From Steroidobacteraceae bacterium (GTDB taxonomy: Bacteria; Pseudomonadota; Gammaproteobacteria; Steroidobacterales; Steroidobacteraceae): 7,391 bases of DNA. Where the stretch lies: contig JAJTCR010000052.1 of assembly GCA_021325695.1 (NCBI GenBank), positions 1 to 7,391 of the forward strand. Reading direction: 5' to 3'. This document shows positions 5,583-7,391 of the stretch, in pieces. Numbering within the stretch: the stretch's first letter is position 1; every line of letters starts with the position of its first letter. The notes under the pieces are model-generated. The model had not been told where the DNA came from. It saw only the letters and a program-made list of their open reading frames with translations, and did no database searches. The translations under genes and the position numbers were made by a program.

Positions 5583-6899
5583 TCACGACGATGTCGTCGC
5601 CCGGTACCAGTCGATCCTGCGCGTCAGCACCATGATCGAGGCCAGCACCGAGAACAGCAAGCCGGCCCCGAGCACCAGCGCGTTGTCCTCGCTGATCAAC
5701 AGCCCGTACAGCGCGCCATAGAGCGTTCCCAGCATCGCGGCAAGGCCGGCTCCACGGAGCCAGCCCCCCAGGACGTGCGCGAGGTAGTGGCCGATGAGTC
5801 CGACGCACGCGAGCGCCGCCACCAGGTACGCGGTGGCGAACGGGATGCGTTCGGAGAGCGCGAGCAGCAGCAGGAAGAAGATCGAGAGCGCGAGCCCGAC
5901 CAGCCCGTACTGGATCGGGTGAATCCGCAGGCGCTTGAGCAGTTCGAACATGAAGAACGCGACGAACGTGAGCAGCACGAACAGCACGCCGTACTTGGTC
6001 GCTCGATCGACCTGGGTATAGGTGTCGACGGGATCCACGAGCGACACGCTGATCGCGTCGAGCGCGCGGGCCGCGTCGGACGTTCGCAGCACCTCGCGGT
6101 ACTGCGATTGCGCATTGCTCGCGAGCGACGAGACCTCCCACCGGGCCCGGAAACCCGTCGGGCCGATCTCCCGGGCGCGCGGCAGGAAGGCGCCGTGGAA
6201 TTTCGGGTGCGGCCAGGGCGAGCCGAGCGAGATCGCGTTACGCTCCGCGAGCGGCACGACCGACAGCGTCTCGGTGCCCTGCAGTGCAGCTGAGAACTCG
6301 ACCTCGAACGCCAGCGTCTGGCCCTGCGTCGGTGTCGGGAGCAGCGCGTGCAAGCCGGTTCCGACCCGCTGGCCGAGCCCCTGGCGCAGCGGTCGGGGCG
6401 CTCCTGCGACTCGCAGCGACGGCACGCCCACCAGTCCACGCACGTCGCCGATGCCGATGCCGAGCCGCGGCTCGCCCAGCGTGCGCGGGCTTGCCGGATC
6501 GTCGTCGTCAGGGATCGTGACTCGAAAGTCCGCACGCAGCGCTGCGTCCAACTCGAACACGCGGACCTCGTGAAGGCCACGCATGCGGGGCAGCGATCGC
6601 AGTCGACCCTGCACGTCGAGCGTGCGGGGGAAGAATATCCAGCCGCCGGTCTCCACGTGCTCGACCCGGCGCGATACACCGTTCTCGTCGGGCCGGACCC
6701 CGACGACGCGATCGCTGTAGGGAACGTACAGGACCGGGCCGGACAACGCCTGGGCGCCGGCCGTGCTGCGCGCCACTTCCGCGACGGCCTCGGTCCGGTA
6801 GCGCTCACGGTCCGCCACGGTACCGCGAATCATCGCCAGCGGGATCAGCAGCGCCACGGTCAGGCCGAGCACCATCAGGATCTTCCAGGTCACGCGCAT
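5583..6899 (-). CDS. creD: CreD-family inner-membrane protein
   Basis: CreD is an inner-membrane protein of the CreBC regulon. In enterobacteria and Pseudomonas its level affects envelope integrity and beta-lactam or colicin responses, but its biochemical role is not established. The product is 438 residues (E. coli about 450). One N-terminal membrane segment (about 7-24) is followed by RYRTEAVAEVARSTAGAQ and GPVLYVPY, family signatures at the start of a large extracytoplasmic region (about 25-300). Then comes a cluster of about five membrane segments (about 303-425) containing LTFVAFFMFELLKRLRIHP, IQYGLVGLAL and the ending TRRIDWY, all typical of CreD. The ATG at 6899 is preferred over a GTG at 6914 because GGGAGG (6905-6910, complement) sits five bases before it and because the protein then begins MRVTWKIL. 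A cre-tag lies 67 bases upstream, so CreB control is likely. Confidence 0.95.
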   Translation of the reverse strand: MRVTWKILMVLGLTVALLIPLAMIRGTVADRERYRTEAVAEVARSTAGAQALSGPVLYVPYSDRVVGVRPDENGVSRRVEHVETGGWIFFPRTLDVQGRLRSLPRMRGLHEVRVFELDAALRADFRVTIPDDDDPASPRTLGEPRLGIGIGDVRGLVGVPSLRVAGAPRPLRQGLGQRVGTGLHALLPTPTQGQTLAFEVEFSAALQGTETLSVVPLAERNAISLGSPWPHPKFHGAFLPRAREIGPTGFRARWEVSSLASNAQSQYREVLRTSDAARALDAISVSLVDPVDTYTQVDRATKYGVLFVLLTFVAFFMFELLKRLRIHPIQYGLVGLALSIFFLLLLALSERIPFATAYLVAALACVGLIGHYLAHVLGGWLRGAGLAAMLGTLYGALYGLLISEDNALVLGAGLLFSVLASIMVLTRRIDWYRATTSS

Positions 6900-6904
6900 G
6901 AATG

Positions 6905-6910
6905 CCTCCC
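6905..6910 (-). promoter_or_regulatory. Shine-Dalgarno of creD
   Basis: On the minus strand GGGAGG ends five bases before the ATG at 6899. The longer frame beginning with GTG at 6914 would start upstream of or within this site, so the site favours the shorter protein. Confidence 0.7.
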
Positions 6911-6966
6911 TCACTGCGGGTTGGAGACACTCTCGCGCGGCCGGAGGGGGTGACGATGGCGAGTGT

Positions 6967-6982
6967 GTGAAGCGAGCGTGAA
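6967..6982 (-). promoter_or_regulatory. cre-tag: predicted CreB binding site upstream of creD
   Basis: Read on the minus strand the site is TTCACGCTCGCTTCAC, an exact match to the established cre-tag TTCAC-N6-TTCAC bound by the response regulator CreB (BlrA in Aeromonas). The two half-sites are direct repeats 11 bases apart, about one helical turn. The site lies one base after the creC stop and 67 bases before the creD ATG, in the only non-coding gap of this strand. No convincing -10 or -35 box could be placed next to it. Confidence 0.85.
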
Positions 6983-6983
6983 G

Positions 6984-7391
6984 TCAGGCGGGGATCGTCA
7001 AGGTTGCCACGGCGCCGCCGCCGTCCCGGTTTTCCAGCCTCGCGGCGCCTGCATGCAGGGCCGCCGTTTCGGCGACGAAGCACAGGCCGAGGCCACTGCT
7101 GCGGCTGCCACCGCTGGGGCGCGGCGTTGAATAGAACCGCTCGAACACTCGTTCCCTTGCGTAGTCGGCCACACCGGGCCCGCGATCGGCCACCGCCACG
7201 CACCAGGACGCACCGCGTCGCTCGATCGACAGGTCGATCGTGCTGTCCACGGGTGCGAAGTCGACGGCATTCTCGAGCATGTTGACGAGGGCCTGACGCA
7301 ACAGGAAGGCATCGCCTTGCACCAGCGCCTGCGTGCCGTCGACGCGCACGTTCAATCGACGCAGCCTGAGTCGTGTGGCCAGCCGCTCCAC
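6984..7391 (-). CDS. creC: Sensor histidine kinase CreC, C-terminal ATPase domain (partial)
   Basis: CreC is the inner-membrane sensor kinase that phosphorylates CreB. Only the last 135 residues are in the window; the frame is open to the right edge at 7391, so the sensor, membrane and His-phosphorylation parts lie outside. The fragment is a HATPase_c domain. The N box is LLRQALVNMLENAVDFAP with Asn41 of the fragment, the G1 box is DRGPGV (69-74), the F box is VFERFYSTPRP (82-92) and the G2 box is SSGLGL (98-103). The combination NAVDFAP, FERFYSTPRP and SSGLGL(C/A)FV resembles E. coli CreC (NAIDFTP, FERFYSLPRA, SSGLGLAFV) more than other kinases, and the adjacent creD and cre-tag agree. Residue numbers are within the fragment. 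The stop lies 84 bases before the creD ATG, and creB is expected further to the right, outside the window. Confidence 0.9.
   Translation of the reverse strand: MERLATRLRLRRLNVRVDGTQALVQGDAFLLRQALVNMLENAVDFAPVDSTIDLSIERRGASWCVAVADRGPGVADYARERVFERFYSTPRPSGGSRSSGLGLCFVAETAALHAGAARLENRDGGGAVATLTIPA

Noticed and set aside
5562..5596. Possible terminator hairpins at the hisIE/creD junction.
   Set aside because: The GGCC stem is only four pairs, and CGACGATGTCGTCG has too small a loop. Neither is followed by a U-tract.
5353..6141. A 262-codon minus-strand frame overlapping the hisIE and creD ends.
   Set aside because: It is out of frame with creD and antisense to hisIE, with no recognisable motif. 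creD in the other frame has clear membrane segments and family signatures.
4713..6293. A 526-codon + strand frame running through hisIE and then antisense to creD.
   Set aside because: It crosses two well-supported genes in other frames, and its translation is Arg/Glu/Gln-rich with no domain. It is a composition artefact.
6927..6966. Inverted repeat ACACTC / GAGTGT in the creD leader, with a 28-base loop.
   Set aside because: The arms are only six bases with a long loop and a bulge needed to extend them, and there is no T-run. This is within chance expectation.
6900..6966. A sigma-70 promoter for creD downstream of the cre-tag.
   Set aside because: No -10-like hexamer at suitable spacing from a -35-like element could be identified by eye in this GC-rich gap.
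1..7391. tRNA, rRNA, CRISPR, insertion sequence or prophage features.
   Set aside because: The window is almost entirely filled by nine recognised genes, and no repeats, transposase motifs or RNA-gene signatures were seen.

Overview
The window is a GC-rich (roughly two-thirds G+C by eye), densely coding chromosomal segment holding most of a histidine biosynthesis operon on the + strand and part of a Cre (CreC/CreD) signalling locus on the - strand. I infer a gammaproteobacterium, possibly Xanthomonadales-like. The reasons are the fused HisB (histidinol-phosphatase plus IGP dehydratase), the fused HisIE, the compact order hisD-C-B-H-A-F-IE, and a CreC/CreD pair with a matching cre-tag. The exact taxon cannot be read from the window.

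Region 1 (1-5568, + strand) contains the 3' part of hisD, then complete hisC, hisB, hisH, hisA, hisF and hisIE. Neighbouring genes overlap or nearly touch: ATGA at hisD/hisC, 3 nt between hisC and hisB, 16 nt between hisB and hisH bridged by a tiny ORF, GTGA at hisH/hisA, a 19-nt overlap at hisA/hisF, and ATGA at hisF/hisIE. No promoter, terminator or RNA gene is visible inside this block, so it should be one transcript starting upstream of the window, presumably with hisG before hisD. HisIE opens the adenine ring of PR-ATP, HisA isomerises ProFAR to PRFAR, HisH and HisF form the glutamine-dependent IGP synthase, HisB dehydrates IGP and later removes phosphate from histidinol phosphate, HisC transaminates in between, and HisD makes histidine. 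Catalytic residues are visible in every gene. The main oddity is hisF: no ATG, GTG or TTG lies at its expected start, and alignment, a good Shine-Dalgarno and active-site numbering all point to a rare ATT start.

Region 2 (5569-7391, - strand) converges on the his operon with only 14 nt between the hisIE and creD stop codons. It contains creD (inner-membrane CreD family) and the C-terminal ATPase part of a CreC-type sensor kinase, which runs off the right edge. Between creC and creD sits an exact TTCAC-N6-TTCAC repeat, the known CreB binding signature (cre-tag), so creD is very likely a direct CreB target.

No mobile element, CRISPR array, prophage or wholly new system was found. This is an ordinary core-genome region with a few translation-initiation and regulatory details worth checking.
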